From NCBI RefSeq assembly GCF_009663465.1, contig NZ_QXHU01000002.1, positions 1 to 64,000 of the forward strand: 64,000 nt of DNA, given 5' to 3'. Numbering within the stretch: position 1 is the first letter of the stretch; every line of letters starts with the position of its first letter. Under the pieces are notes generated by a model that ran no database searches, was not told where the DNA came from, and saw only the letters and a list, made by a program, of their open reading frames with translations. The position numbers were made by a program, and so were the translations under genes. The stretch comes from Riemerella anatipestifer. GTDB taxonomy: Bacteria; Bacteroidota; Bacteroidia; Flavobacteriales; Weeksellaceae. Shown here piece after piece: positions 31,040-41,678 of this stretch.

Positions 31040-33020
31040 GAACGAATTTGATAGAAAAAGAACCAAGACATTGATGTGGGGGTACCTTTTTGGAGGTGCT
31101 GCTTTCTTTTTGTTTATTACTTTCATTATTCGTATTTTCTTATTGCAAAATACTAATGTTCAGGAGATAGAAGAAGATTATATCAATAAAAACTATAGAG
31201 AGGCAACGCTAAAAGCAGTGAGAGGCAACTTGTATGCCTCAGATGGTTCTATACTTGCCACTACAGTTATGAGGTATGATGTTTATATAGATTTTAAGAC
31301 TATAAAAGATACTTTATATAGTAAGAATATAGGAGCGCTTACCGATTCTTTAAGTAAAATGTTTGGGAAACCTAAGCATTACTTCAGAGAAAATTTTGAT
31401 GTTCAGCGGAAAAAAGGCAATCAGTATTATTCTCTTAAGCGGGATTTAGATTTTGATGAGTACGACCGTATAAGAAAGTTCCCTATCTTTAATAAAGGTA
31501 AAAATAGAGGTGGCTTTATTGTTGATAGAAAATACAAGAGAGAAATGGCTACCGCAAAAATAGGTTCAGGGACTATAGGTATGGATAACGAAGCCTATAA
31601 ATCTGGACTTGAGGGAGCGTTTAGTGAATATCTGTCGGGTAAAGACGGTTCAAGACTGGAGCAAAGAGTTAATTCAACCCAGTGGAAACCTATTGACCAT
31701 TGGAAAGCTAAAGAACCTGTTGATGGGCAAGATGTCTATACCACTCTTGATTTAAGGATACAAGATATTGCTCATTCTGCATTAGAAAAGCAGCTAATAA
31801 GTTTTAATGCAGACCACGGTACGGTTATCGTTATGGAAACCCAGACGGGAAAGGTAAGAGCTATGGTAAATCTTAGGAAAAAAGAAAATGGAGTTTATGT
31901 AGATTCATACAATTATGCCATAAAAAATGCTACGGAACCAGGCTCTACTTTTAAGGTGGTTTCTCTTTTGGCGGCGATGGACGATGGTTTTATAGATGAA
32001 AATACAACCGTAAATGTAGGTGATGGAGTATGGACTTATGCTAAACAAAAGATTTCTGATGGACATAGTGGAGGAACTTATGAGATTAGTGATGTTTTGG
32101 CAAAATCAAGTAACGTAGGTACTGCCAAACTCATCACCAAATATTATGCGGATAAACCAGAGGTATTCCTTAATCATCTTAGAAGATGGAAGATGTTTGA
32201 TAAGATGGATATAGAACTCCCTGGTATTACAAAACCAAAGATAGTTACTCCAGAGGATAAGAGGTGGAACAAGGCTACTCTAGCATCTTTGTCTTACGGT
32301 TATTCGTCCAGCTTTACATTGTTGCAGTTAGCTACATTTTATAATGGTATTGCTAATAATGGTAAAATGGTAAAGCCTCTTTTTATAGATAAAATAATGA
32401 AAGACGGCAAAACGACATACGAGGCCAAACCAGAGGTAATGGTAAATAAGATGGCATCAGATAAAGCTATAAAAATGATGACAGACGCTCTTACCAAAGC
32501 AGTGGAAAAGGGGACAGCGAAGAGTATCTTCACACCTAATCTTAAAATGGCAGGAAAAACAGGCACGGCAAGATTTGAATACTGGAAAGCTGGTCCAATG
32601 AAATATCAGGCATCTTTTGCAGGATTTTATCCTTCGGATAATCCAAAATATACTTGTATTGTTATGGTTAATCAGCCCGATACTTCTATTGGGTTTTATG
32701 GAGGTACAGTGGCGGCTCCTGTATTTAAAGAGATAGCAGGGAAAACCTTCTTAAAAACGCCTCTGAATGTAGAAAAAGAAATGCTTCAGGATAAAAAAGT
32801 GAACTTAAACAAGATGACTGCTCCTAAGGTAAAGATAGCAATAAACCGTCGGCAGATGCCTGCATTAGTAGGTATGGCAGGTAGAGAAGTTATTCCACAG
32901 TTGGAGAATTTGGGTTATCGTGTAGATTATAAAGGTGTAGGTAAAGTCTTAGAACAGTTTCCTAAAGAAGGAACTATCATAAAGAAAGACCAAAAAATTT
33001 ACCTTACACTACAAAAATAA
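31029..33020 (+). CDS. ftsI: Penicillin-binding protein, FtsI/SpoVD type with PASTA domain
   Basis: 663 residues. A septal peptidoglycan transpeptidase anchored by one N-terminal helix (about 17-38). The pedestal domain follows, then the transpeptidase with STFK (Ser306, Lys309), SSN (360-362) and KTGTARFEY. The last ~60 residues (MPALVGMAGREVIPQLENLG to the end) form one PASTA domain. It should work with FtsW of the same operon. Confidence 0.95.
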   Translation: MQTKNEFDRKRTKTLMWGYLFGGAAFFLFITFIIRIFLLQNTNVQEIEEDYINKNYREATLKAVRGNLYASDGSILATTVMRYDVYIDFKTIKDTLYSKNIGALTDSLSKMFGKPKHYFRENFDVQRKKGNQYYSLKRDLDFDEYDRIRKFPIFNKGKNRGGFIVDRKYKREMATAKIGSGTIGMDNEAYKSGLEGAFSEYLSGKDGSRLEQRVNSTQWKPIDHWKAKEPVDGQDVYTTLDLRIQDIAHSALEKQLISFNADHGTVIVMETQTGKVRAMVNLRKKENGVYVDSYNYAIKNATEPGSTFKVVSLLAAMDDGFIDENTTVNVGDGVWTYAKQKISDGHSGGTYEISDVLAKSSNVGTAKLITKYYADKPEVFLNHLRRWKMFDKMDIELPGITKPKIVTPEDKRWNKATLASLSYGYSSSFTLLQLATFYNGIANNGKMVKPLFIDKIMKDGKTTYEAKPEVMVNKMASDKAIKMMTDALTKAVEKGTAKSIFTPNLKMAGKTGTARFEYWKAGPMKYQASFAGFYPSDNPKYTCIVMVNQPDTSIGFYGGTVAAPVFKEIAGKTFLKTPLNVEKEMLQDKKVNLNKMTAPKVKIAINRRQMPALVGMAGREVIPQLENLGYRVDYKGVGKVLEQFPKEGTIIKKDQKIYLTLQK

Positions 33021-33033
33021 AAATTGATAAAAT

Positions 33034-34494
33034 ATGTTACTCAGAGAGTTATTACATAATATACCAGTTTTAGAAACCATCGGTGCATTAGACATTGAGG
33101 TAAACTCTATTATTTTTGATAGTAGAAAGGCAGAAGCAAAAAGCCTTTATGTAGCTATCAAAGGAAGTGTTTCAGATGGACACCAGTTCATTAGTTCTGC
33201 AATAGAAAAAGGAGTTAATGTTATTGTATTGGAAGATTTACCTGAAATTTTAGATGAAACAATCACTTATGTTAAAGTGAAAAATTCGTCTAAAACATTG
33301 GGGCAATTAGCATCTAACTTTTATGGTAATCCTTCTGAAAAGCTTAATCTGGTAGGTGTTACTGGGACTAATGGTAAAACATCTGTATCTACCTTACTTT
33401 TCGATGTATTTAAAAATTTAGGTTATCCGTCTGCACTTATTTCTACGGTGGAGTATAGGATTGATGATGAGGTTTTCCCATCTACGCACACTACACCAGA
33501 CGTGGTTAAACTTAACGAACTATTAGCAAAAGCAGTGGCACAAGGTTGTGAGTATGCCTTTATGGAAGTTTCTTCTCACGGTATTCATCAAAATAGAACG
33601 GAAGGTTTACATTTTAAAGTGGCAGGTTTTACCAATATTACCCACGACCATTTAGATTACCATAAAACCTTTTTGGAATACCTTAATACCAAAAAATCAT
33701 TTTTAGATAATTTGCCAGATTCGGCGGTGGCAATTACTAATCTAGATGATAAAAACGGATTGGTAATGCTCCAAAATACCAAGGCTAAAAAGAAAACCTA
33801 TGCGTTAAAAACCTTGAGCGATTATCATGGTCGATTATTAGAAGTGGATTTTAACGGAATGCTGCTTAATTTTAATGGTAAAGAAGTTTGGACGAGCCTA
33901 ACAGGGAAGTTTAATGTTTATAATTTACTTTTAGTGTTCGGTATAGCTAGAGAGCTAGGGTTTGATGAGGTGGAAATACTTACGGCAATTTCTCAGCTGA
34001 AAAGAGTTAATGGCAGGTTTGAAACGATAAAGTCAGAAGGCGGAATCTTTTTTGTAGTAGATTATGCACACACGCCAGATGCTTTAGAGAATATTCTGGA
34101 CTCCATCAACGAAATACGAACTAAAAACGAAAGGTTGATTAGTGTGTTTGGTTGCGGTGGTGATAGAGACCAAAGTAAACGCCCTGAAATGGGTAAAATA
34201 GCTACACAGAAATCTACTTTAGCAATTATTACATCGGACAATCCTAGAACAGAAGACCCTAATGCCATTATCCAAGAGATAGAGGCGGGCGTGGAGCCAC
34301 AATGTTTTAGTAAATATACGGTAGTCCCAGATAGAAGAGAAGCTATTAAAATGGCTATAAAATTTGCAGAGCCAAAAGATATTATACTCGTGGCGGGGAA
34401 AGGTCACGAAACTTATCAGGAAGTTAATGGGGTAAAACATCACTTTGATGATAAGGAGGTAATATTAGAATTGTGTAAAATGATGAGTAAATAG
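33034..34494 (+). CDS. murE: UDP-MurNAc-L-Ala-D-Glu--2,6-diaminopimelate ligase
   Basis: 486 residues. ATP site GVTGTNGKTS, FMEVSSHGIHQNR, NITHDHLDYH with the catalytic His, and the selectivity motif DNPRTEDP (402-409). DNPR is the signature of meso-diaminopimelate-adding enzymes, so the peptidoglycan stem should carry m-DAP. MurF, the next enzyme of the pathway, is not encoded in this cluster. Confidence 0.96.
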   Translation: MLLRELLHNIPVLETIGALDIEVNSIIFDSRKAEAKSLYVAIKGSVSDGHQFISSAIEKGVNVIVLEDLPEILDETITYVKVKNSSKTLGQLASNFYGNPSEKLNLVGVTGTNGKTSVSTLLFDVFKNLGYPSALISTVEYRIDDEVFPSTHTTPDVVKLNELLAKAVAQGCEYAFMEVSSHGIHQNRTEGLHFKVAGFTNITHDHLDYHKTFLEYLNTKKSFLDNLPDSAVAITNLDDKNGLVMLQNTKAKKKTYALKTLSDYHGRLLEVDFNGMLLNFNGKEVWTSLTGKFNVYNLLLVFGIARELGFDEVEILTAISQLKRVNGRFETIKSEGGIFFVVDYAHTPDALENILDSINEIRTKNERLISVFGCGGDRDQSKRPEMGKIATQKSTLAIITSDNPRTEDPNAIIQEIEAGVEPQCFSKYTVVPDRREAIKMAIKFAEPKDIILVAGKGHETYQEVNGVKHHFDDKEVILELCKMMSK

Positions 34495-34527
34495 AAAAAC
34501 AATAATTTAAAAATAAGAAATACAAAT

Positions 34528-35769
34528 ATGTTATACTACTTATACGAATATCTTACGGCTAACGGCATACATATACCAGGTCTTAACCTGTTGAGGTATA
34601 TTTCTTTTAGGGCTGCTATGGCGGTTCTATTGTCGCTTATTATTGCGTTGGTTTATGGTAAAAAAATCATCAATTTTCTCCGTAGAAAACAGATGGGAGA
34701 GTTGGTGCGAGATTTAGGATTAGATGGGCAAAAACAAAAAGAAGGTACCCCTACTATGGGAGGTCTTATCATCATTATAGCTACCTTAATACCTGTATTA
34801 TTGTTTACTAAGATTACGAATATCTATATTATTCTACTCATTGTATCTGTGCTTTGGATGGGAGCGATAGGCTTTATAGATGATTATCTTAAAAAAATAA
34901 AGAAGAATAAAGACGGTTTAAGTGGTAAATTTAAAGTCATAGGTCAAGTTGGTTTAGGGCTGATTGTTGGTGTTACAATGTTTTTTAATTCTGATATTAC
35001 CGTTAAAAGAAAATATGCAGATGCAAAAGAGATTAATCGCAACAATGTAGAGCAAAACTTTATGAAGGAAGAAAAAAAAGTGATTTCTACCGTACCGATG
35101 ATTAAAAATAATGAGTTTGATTATAGTGGTATTCTCTTTTGGATGGACGAGCAAGAAGCAGAAGAATTGGCTTGGGTAGTTTTCATTCCGATGGCGATAT
35201 TTATTGTTACGGCTGTTTCCAATGGGGCTAATATTACCGATGGTATAGACGGTTTAGCTGCAGGTACGAGTGCCGTTATCTTACTCACATTGGCTTTCTT
35301 TGCGTATGTTTCGGGGAATATCATCTTTGCAGATTATCTCAATATTATGTTCTTGCCTAATATGGGAGAAACTACCATTTTTGCGGTAGCTATGGTGGGG
35401 GCGGTTATTGGTTTCTTTTGGTACAATACCTATCCTGCCCAAGTGTTTATGGGAGATACAGGGAGTTTAATGCTAGGAGGAGTTATTGCAGTTTTATCCA
35501 TTATTCTAAGAAAAGAATTATTGATACCTGTGCTATGTGGAATCTTTTTAATTGAAAACTTATCGGTAATGCTTCAGGTAGCAGTGTTCAAATACAGAAA
35601 GAAAAAATATGGATTAGAATATGCTCAAAATAACCGATTGTTTAAAATGTCTCCTCTTCATCATCATTATCAGAAGAGTGGTTACCACGAAAGTAAGATT
35701 GTTAATAGAATGATAATCATAGGGGTAGTTTTAGCAATTATATGTTTAATTACACTTAAAATCAGATAA
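34528..35769 (+). CDS. mraY: Phospho-N-acetylmuramoyl-pentapeptide transferase
   Basis: 413 residues. It forms lipid I from undecaprenyl phosphate at the inner membrane. Motifs: [43 protein letters not shown] and [11 protein letters not shown]. It is about 50 residues longer than the E. coli enzyme because of a charged insert (about 150-215, from [17 protein letters not shown]) between transmembrane helices; from memory such inserts are common in Bacteroidota MraY. Confidence 0.96.
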   Translation: MLYYLYEYLTANGIHIPGLNLLRYISFRAAMAVLLSLIIALVYGKKIINFLRRKQMGELVRDLGLDGQKQKEGTPTMGGLIIIIATLIPVLLFTKITNIYIILLIVSVLWMGAIGFIDDYLKKIKKNKDGLSGKFKVIGQVGLGLIVGVTMFFNSDITVKRKYADAKEINRNNVEQNFMKEEKKVISTVPMIKNNEFDYSGILFWMDEQEAEELAWVVFIPMAIFIVTAVSNGANITDGIDGLAAGTSAVILLTLAFFAYVSGNIIFADYLNIMFLPNMGETTIFAVAMVGAVIGFFWYNTYPAQVFMGDTGSLMLGGVIAVLSIILRKELLIPVLCGIFLIENLSVMLQVAVFKYRKKKYGLEYAQNNRLFKMSPLHHHYQKSGYHESKIVNRMIIIGVVLAIICLITLKIR

Positions 35770-35796
35770 GTATTTTCAATAAAAACATTAAGGAAT

Positions 35797-37122
35797 ATGA
35801 AAATAGTAGTTTTAGGAGCTGGAGAAAGTGGTTTTGGGGCAGCCTACCTTGCTAAAAAGAAAGGTATGGAGGTTTTTGTATCCGATAGAGGAAGTATAAA
35901 AGAAGAGTATAAAAAACAACTGATAGAGAATAATATAGAATTTGAAGAAGGTCAGCACGATGAAGAACGAATTTTAAATGCCGATTGGGTGGTTAAAAGC
36001 CCAGGTATTCCTAAAAAGGCAGATATTGTATTTAAAATCAATCAGAAAGGGATAAGACTGTCTTCCGAAATAGAATTTGCATCGGAATTTACTAATGCTA
36101 AAATTGTGGCAATTACAGGCAGTAATGGTAAAACTACTACTACTTCTCTCATCTATCATATCCTTAAAGATAATGGGATGAATGTAGGTTTGGGAGGTAA
36201 TATAGGGAAGAGTTTTGCTAAACAAGTAGTCGATGAATCTTTTGATTATTATGTTTTGGAAATCAGTAGTTTTCAATTAGATGATATTCAGAATTTTAGA
36301 CCATACATTTCGTTGCTTCTTAATTTGAGTCAAGACCATTTAGACCAATATAATTATAATTATGAGGAGTACGCTTTAGCTAAATTCCGAATTACTGAAA
36401 ATCAAGAATATGATAATTTCTTCATCTATAATAAAGATGATGAGATGAGTCAAAAAATTCTTCAGGAGTTAGATTTAAAGGTTAAAAAAGTGCCATTCTC
36501 CATAAAAGAAACTCTAGCAGAGGGCGGATATATGGACGATGAAAGCATTGTGGTAAAACTTAAAGATGAGTTTACTATGAAAATTAGAGACTTAGCTCTT
36601 ATCGGAAATCATAATGTGGCTAATAGCTTAGCAGCGTCTATAGCGGGTAAAATACTTAATATTAGCAATGAAAGTATTAGAAATTCATTGATGACCTTCC
36701 AAGCTGTGGATCATAGGTTACAAGAAATAGCTAATCTTAACGGAGTTAAATTTATCAATGATAGTAAAGCTACTAATGTAAACGCTACTTATTACGCTTT
36801 AGAAAGTATGACACAGCCTACCGTTTGGATTGTAGGAGGAGTGGATAAAGGCAATGATTACACCGAAATAGAAGAATTAGTTAAGAAGAAAGTAAAAGCA
36901 ATTGTTTGCTTAGGTATAGATAACCAAAAGATTATAGATTTCTTTAGAGATAAAAAAGAGTTTATCTATAATACTTCTAGTATGGAAGAAGCTATTAAAA
37001 TTTCAAAATCCATAGCAGAAGCGGGAGATGCTGTACTCCTTTCGCCGTGCTGTGCAAGTTTTGATTTATTTGAAAACTACGAAGATAGAGGTGAAAAGTT
37101 TAAAGCTGAGGTTCTAAAATAA
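35797..37122 (+). CDS. murD: UDP-MurNAc-L-alanine--D-glutamate ligase
   Basis: 441 residues, normal. N-terminal GAGESGFGAAYLAKKKG nucleotide fold, ATP loop ITGSNGKTTTTSL, ISSFQLDDIQ, NLSQDHLDQ and NDSKATNVNATYYAL. Adds D-Glu before MurE acts. Sits 27 bases after mraY and 6 bases before ftsW. Confidence 0.97.
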   Translation: MKIVVLGAGESGFGAAYLAKKKGMEVFVSDRGSIKEEYKKQLIENNIEFEEGQHDEERILNADWVVKSPGIPKKADIVFKINQKGIRLSSEIEFASEFTNAKIVAITGSNGKTTTTSLIYHILKDNGMNVGLGGNIGKSFAKQVVDESFDYYVLEISSFQLDDIQNFRPYISLLLNLSQDHLDQYNYNYEEYALAKFRITENQEYDNFFIYNKDDEMSQKILQELDLKVKKVPFSIKETLAEGGYMDDESIVVKLKDEFTMKIRDLALIGNHNVANSLAASIAGKILNISNESIRNSLMTFQAVDHRLQEIANLNGVKFINDSKATNVNATYYALESMTQPTVWIVGGVDKGNDYTEIEELVKKKVKAIVCLGIDNQKIIDFFRDKKEFIYNTSSMEEAIKISKSIAEAGDAVLLSPCCASFDLFENYEDRGEKFKAEVLK

Positions 37123-37128
37123 TAAACA

Positions 37129-38370
37129 ATGGAGCATACAGAAGTAAATAAAAAAATAGAATATCTAAAAGGAGACAGAGTGCTGTGGATTACAGTAATT
37201 CTAATTTCTGTATTCTCTATACTTCCTGTTTATTCGGCGAGTTCTAATTTAGAATACATTGTAAATACAGGGACAACCACTAGCCACCTTATCAAGCATG
37301 TGATGTTTATTGCTTTGGGATTGTTTTTGATGAGAGTCATCGGAGCTATAAAATATGAATTTATAGGGAAGTTGAGCTCCATACTTCTTGTACTTTCTGT
37401 GATTCTTTTAGGAGTTACCATTTTTACAGGGCAAACCATAGATGGGGCTAGTGCTTCTAGATGGCTTAAAATACCAGGTACGGCAATTTCATTTCAGCCG
37501 TCGGCGTTGGCAGCTTTGATGTTAGTTATCTATCTATGCCGTTATTTAACCAAAAATATTCAAAGACAAAGGCTTCCCATAGAAAACATTATGTATGTTT
37601 TTGGACCAATACTATTGGTATTTATTTTAGTAGCCAAAGATAACGGTTCCACAGCACTTATGATTTTAGCTACCTCTCTAATTGTACTTGTAATAGGGCA
37701 ATTCCCGTGGAAGTATATTGCAGGATTTGTCTCTTTGTCGGGCTTAGCTTCTATTATTTTTATTTTGGTAGCATTGAACACTAATTTAATGCCTAACAAC
37801 CGTGTTCATACTTGGATAAGTAGGGTAGAATCTTTCTCCTCCTCAAAAGACGCACAATTAGATAGTGCCGAAAGAGATGCAGTAAAGGCTAAAAATTATC
37901 AAGTGATGCACGCTAAGGCAGCTATAGTACATGGAGGTATTACAGGTAAAGGACCAGGCAAAAGTGCTCTTAAACAGAGGTTGCCGCAGTCGGCATCGGA
38001 CTTTATTTTTGCCATTATTGTGGAAGAATATGGTGTAATAGGCGCAGTTGGCTTATTGGGTATGTATTTTATTATCATTATAAGAATACTAATTATAGCG
38101 AGTAGAACTAGGGCTTTTTTCGGTTCTCTATTGGTTATTTCTTTAGGAATTATGATTTTCATTCAGCTCAGTGCTAATATTATGGTGGCACTTAATCTCA
38201 TTCCTGTAACGGGACAACCTTTACCATTGATAAGCTACGGAGGTACTTCTATGTTAGTAACTTACGCTCAATTAGGTTTAATACTCAATATTAGCTCTAG
38301 GATACAAATTTATGATGAAGAAGGCATTGGTAAAAAACAAAACATCGAGGAAATAAATGATATTGCCTAA
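37129..38370 (+). CDS. ftsW: Septal peptidoglycan polymerase FtsW (SEDS family)
   Basis: 413 residues, about ten membrane helices. SEDS signatures: LPQSASDFIFAIIVEEYG with the catalytic Asp, KDNGSTALMI, and PVTGQPLPLISYGGTSML. SEDS proteins polymerise lipid II glycan strands with a partner class-B PBP, here most likely the FtsI of this operon. The chain ends with a charged cytoplasmic tail. Confidence 0.95.
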   Translation: MEHTEVNKKIEYLKGDRVLWITVILISVFSILPVYSASSNLEYIVNTGTTTSHLIKHVMFIALGLFLMRVIGAIKYEFIGKLSSILLVLSVILLGVTIFTGQTIDGASASRWLKIPGTAISFQPSALAALMLVIYLCRYLTKNIQRQRLPIENIMYVFGPILLVFILVAKDNGSTALMILATSLIVLVIGQFPWKYIAGFVSLSGLASIIFILVALNTNLMPNNRVHTWISRVESFSSSKDAQLDSAERDAVKAKNYQVMHAKAAIVHGGITGKGPGKSALKQRLPQSASDFIFAIIVEEYGVIGAVGLLGMYFIIIIRILIIASRTRAFFGSLLVISLGIMIFIQLSANIMVALNLIPVTGQPLPLISYGGTSMLVTYAQLGLILNISSRIQIYDEEGIGKKQNIEEINDIA

Positions 38371-38396
38371 AAGCTAATTTAATATTAAAGAATAAA

Positions 38397-39524
38397 ATGT
38401 CAGAAAATATATATCATATCAATCAAGATTTTGCACCTCGAGTTTTAATGAGTGGTGGTGGTACAGGGGGACATATTTTCCCTGCGATAGCCATTGCTCA
38501 AGAGATACAAAGACGATTTCCTAAAGCGGAATTTTTGTTCATTGGGGCAGAGAATAAGATGGAGATGGAGAAAGTGCCTCAAGCTGGGTTTAGAATAGAA
38601 GGACTTAACATTTCAGGATTTAATAGGAGCAGTCTTTTAGCGAATTTTAAACTGCCTTTCAAAATTGTTTCTAGTGTTAGGAAAGCCAATCGCATAATAA
38701 AAGATTTTAAACCTCATGTGGCAATAGGTACAGGCGGATTTGCCAGTGGTCCAGCTTTATATATGGCTTCTCGTTTGGGTGTGCCTACTTTTGTTCAGGA
38801 GCAAAACTCTCTACCTGGGAAGACAAATCTTTTCTTAGGAAAGAAAGCTAAAGCTGTTTTTACGGCGTATCCTGATATGGCTCATTTTTTTCCAAAAACC
38901 CAGACGATTTTTTCGGGAAATCCTATTAGACAATCTTTAATGGAGGGGCTTACAGATACTGCTACGGCTAAAGAAAAGTTAGGATTAGACCCTAATAAAT
39001 TGAGTATTCTTTCCGTAGGAGGTTCGTTGGGGTCTAGAACACTTAATAATGGCTGGTTAGAAAATTTGGAAAGGATTAAAAAGGAAGGTTGGCAACTGAT
39101 TTTGCAAACAGGAAAAACAGAATATCAAACGATTAAAGATAAGGTTAATTTAGAAGAAGATACAATCCAACTAAAGGAATTTATCACAGATATGGCATTA
39201 GCTTATTCTGCGGCAGATGTGATTGTGTCCAGAGCAGGTGCGATTGCTATTTCGGAGTTGGCGGTAGTTAAGAAGCCTATTTTATTAGTGCCTCTTCCCT
39301 TCGCAGCAGAGGATCACCAGACCAAAAATGCAATGGTTTTAGTTGAGAAAAATGCAGCAAGAATGGTAAAAGATGTGGAGATGAAAGAGCGTTTTTGGAA
39401 TACGCTTTCAGAAATTTGTGGTAACGAAAATTTACGAAAGGAAATGGGGCAAAACCTATCTTATTTCGCAAAACCAAAGGCTACAGAGGAAATTGTAGAT
39501 GAAATAATTAAAGTTTTTAAATAG
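38397..39524 (+). CDS. murG: Lipid II synthase: UDP-GlcNAc transferase MurG
   Basis: 375 residues. Peripheral membrane glycosyltransferase making lipid II. Motifs: the donor loop SGGGTGGHIFPAIAIAQEI, GTGGFASGPAL, FVQEQNSLPGKTN, SVGGSLGSRTLN and SRAGAIAISEL followed by PLPFAAEDHQTKNA. Placed between ftsW and murC as is usual in dcw clusters. Confidence 0.97.
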   Translation: MSENIYHINQDFAPRVLMSGGGTGGHIFPAIAIAQEIQRRFPKAEFLFIGAENKMEMEKVPQAGFRIEGLNISGFNRSSLLANFKLPFKIVSSVRKANRIIKDFKPHVAIGTGGFASGPALYMASRLGVPTFVQEQNSLPGKTNLFLGKKAKAVFTAYPDMAHFFPKTQTIFSGNPIRQSLMEGLTDTATAKEKLGLDPNKLSILSVGGSLGSRTLNNGWLENLERIKKEGWQLILQTGKTEYQTIKDKVNLEEDTIQLKEFITDMALAYSAADVIVSRAGAIAISELAVVKKPILLVPLPFAAEDHQTKNAMVLVEKNAARMVKDVEMKERFWNTLSEICGNENLRKEMGQNLSYFAKPKATEEIVDEIIKVFK

Positions 39525-39526
39525 AA

Positions 39527-40885
39527 ATGCAAAATATTAGTACATATCAAAATTTTTATTTCATAGGCATTGGAGGGATAGGAATGTCTGCTTTGGCGAG
39601 ATATTTCCATTCCATTGGAAAAACGGTTTTAGGCTATGATAAAACTTCTACTAAACTAACTTCGGCACTTATTTCGGAAGGGATAAAAATCAGTTTTGAA
39701 GATAGTATTGATGAGCAAATAAAAGCCTTTAAACCCGAAGACACTTTAGTGATTTATACGCCTGCAATTAAACAACTAGGTATTTTAGATTTTTTCCAAG
39801 AAAAAGGTTTTACGATACTTAAAAGAGCGAAGGTTTTAGGACTTATTACTAGCGAAACCGAGTGCATTGCTGTTGCTGGAACTCACGGTAAAACTACTAC
39901 TTCTAGCTTGGTAGCCCATCTTTGTAAGGAAGTTAATTTACCATTTTCTGGTTTTTTAGGAGGTATTGCCGAAAACTTTGGGTCTAATTTTATATTTAAT
40001 GGGAAAGATTATTCCGTAGTGGAAGCCGACGAGTACGATAGAAGTTTTCTTAATTTAGCTCCAGATTGGGCAATTATAACTTCTACAGATGCAGACCATT
40101 TAGATATTTATGGGGATAAAACTACCATAGAAAAAGGCTTTAGAGATTTTGCCTATTTGGTATCGGAAGAGCGTCAGCTTTTTGTACGAAAAGGTATAAA
40201 CTTGGATAGAAATGCGACTACCTATGCTGTAAACGAAAAGGCAGACTATTATTCAGACGAGTTGAGGCTGGAGGGAGATTTTATATCGTTTAATTTCTAT
40301 ACTCCAGATGGAGAAACTCAACGCTTTAGTTGGGAAATACCGGGCATTCATAATGTGGAAAATGCCACGGCAGCACTGGCTGTTTTACATAAAATAGGTG
40401 TTTCTTTAGAAGATTTAAAAGAGGCTTTGGCTAAATTTAAAGGCATTAAAAGGAGATATACCAAGCATATTTTCCCTAACGGAAAGATTTATATAGACGA
40501 TTATGCTCATCATCCTACGGAGCTTAATGCGGTAATTGGCTCTATACGAACATTCTATCCAGATAAAAAACTTTTGGTAGTATTCCAGCCGCACTTGTTC
40601 AGTAGAACGCGAGATTTTGCAGATGATTTTGCTAAAAGTTTATCGCAAGGAGACGAGTTGATGCTTTTAGATATTTATCCTGCGAGAGAATTGCAGAAGG
40701 ATTTTGAGGGCATTAGTTCAGATTGGTTGCTAGAAAAAGTAACACTGGCAGATAAAGAGGTTTCTAGTTTGTCGGAGGCTTTTGGTAAAATTAAAAATAA
40801 AAACTTTGACATTTTACTTACAGTAGGTGCAGGAGATATAGACACGCTTTATGATGGTATTGTAAGCTGGTTAAAGGAAGCATAG
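39527..40885 (+). CDS. murC: UDP-N-acetylmuramate--L-alanine ligase
   Basis: 452 residues. FIGIGGIGMSALARYFHSIG nucleotide fold, GTHGKTTTSSLVAHL ATP loop, EADEYDRSFL, STDADHLDIYG, DDYAHHPTELNAVI and FQPHLFSRTRDF. First Mur ligase of the stem pathway. Only 2 bases behind murG, so translation is probably coupled. Confidence 0.97.
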   Translation: MQNISTYQNFYFIGIGGIGMSALARYFHSIGKTVLGYDKTSTKLTSALISEGIKISFEDSIDEQIKAFKPEDTLVIYTPAIKQLGILDFFQEKGFTILKRAKVLGLITSETECIAVAGTHGKTTTSSLVAHLCKEVNLPFSGFLGGIAENFGSNFIFNGKDYSVVEADEYDRSFLNLAPDWAIITSTDADHLDIYGDKTTIEKGFRDFAYLVSEERQLFVRKGINLDRNATTYAVNEKADYYSDELRLEGDFISFNFYTPDGETQRFSWEIPGIHNVENATAALAVLHKIGVSLEDLKEALAKFKGIKRRYTKHIFPNGKIYIDDYAHHPTELNAVIGSIRTFYPDKKLLVVFQPHLFSRTRDFADDFAKSLSQGDELMLLDIYPARELQKDFEGISSDWLLEKVTLADKEVSSLSEAFGKIKNKNFDILLTVGAGDIDTLYDGIVSWLKEA

Positions 40886-40894
40886 AACTTTAAA

Positions 40895-41656
40895 ATGAAG
40901 AACAAATACAGAATATTAAAAATAGCTGTTACGATTATCCTACTGGGATTTTTGTTAAACTTTTCAATGAAAAGATTTAATAATGCCTCTATGGATAAAG
41001 TGGCTGTTAATATTATTCAAGGAGAGAAGCCAGTCTATTTTATTGATGAGAAAGAAATAGAAAGCATTGTTAAAAAAGCCAATACTACCAATAGAGTTGG
41101 GGATATTGATATCCCAAAATTAGAAAGAAAAATTGCAGAATATTCTGCAGTAGATAGTGCCAATGTTTATCTTAGTCTTGATGGTATATTGCATATAGAT
41201 ATTATGCAAAGAGTGCCTGTGTTTAGGCTAAGTAAAGGGAAGAAAGAGTTTTATGTAGATGAGAAAGGGGTGGAATTTCCTATCAATCGTAACTATTCAG
41301 CATCGTGTATGCTCATAAGTGGTAATGTGCAACCAGAGGAATATCCTCAATTGATAGAATTGGTAAAAAAGATAAATCAAGACGACTTTAGTAAAAAGTT
41401 TTTCATTGGTGTTGTAAAAGAGAGAGAAAATTATTATCTTATTGCCAATGAAGAAAACTACAGAGTAGAACTAGGAAGTTTGGAAAATATAGATTTCAAA
41501 GTAAAAGGTTTCAAAGCGTTTGTAGAAAAATATTTGGTTTATCAACCATCTGATAAATATACCAAAATATCATTGAAATATGATAATCAGATTGTAACTA
41601 CACTTAGTAAAGGTTACAAAGAAGAAACAGATAAAGAAGAAGAAAAGAACAAATAA
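40895..41656 (+). CDS. ftsQ: Cell division protein FtsQ/DivIB
   Basis: 253 residues: one N-terminal transmembrane helix (about 8-22, IAVTIILLGFLLNF) then a POTRA-like and beta domain outside (VDEKGVEFPINRNYS is typical). FtsQ connects the early ring (FtsA, FtsZ) to the septal synthase. Position between murC and ftsA supports the call; sequence conservation is low. Confidence 0.9.
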   Translation: MKNKYRILKIAVTIILLGFLLNFSMKRFNNASMDKVAVNIIQGEKPVYFIDEKEIESIVKKANTTNRVGDIDIPKLERKIAEYSAVDSANVYLSLDGILHIDIMQRVPVFRLSKGKKEFYVDEKGVEFPINRNYSASCMLISGNVQPEEYPQLIELVKKINQDDFSKKFFIGVVKERENYYLIANEENYRVELGSLENIDFKVKGFKAFVEKYLVYQPSDKYTKISLKYDNQIVTTLSKGYKEETDKEEEKNK

Positions 41657-41678
41657 AATCAAATTCAAATCAAGATAA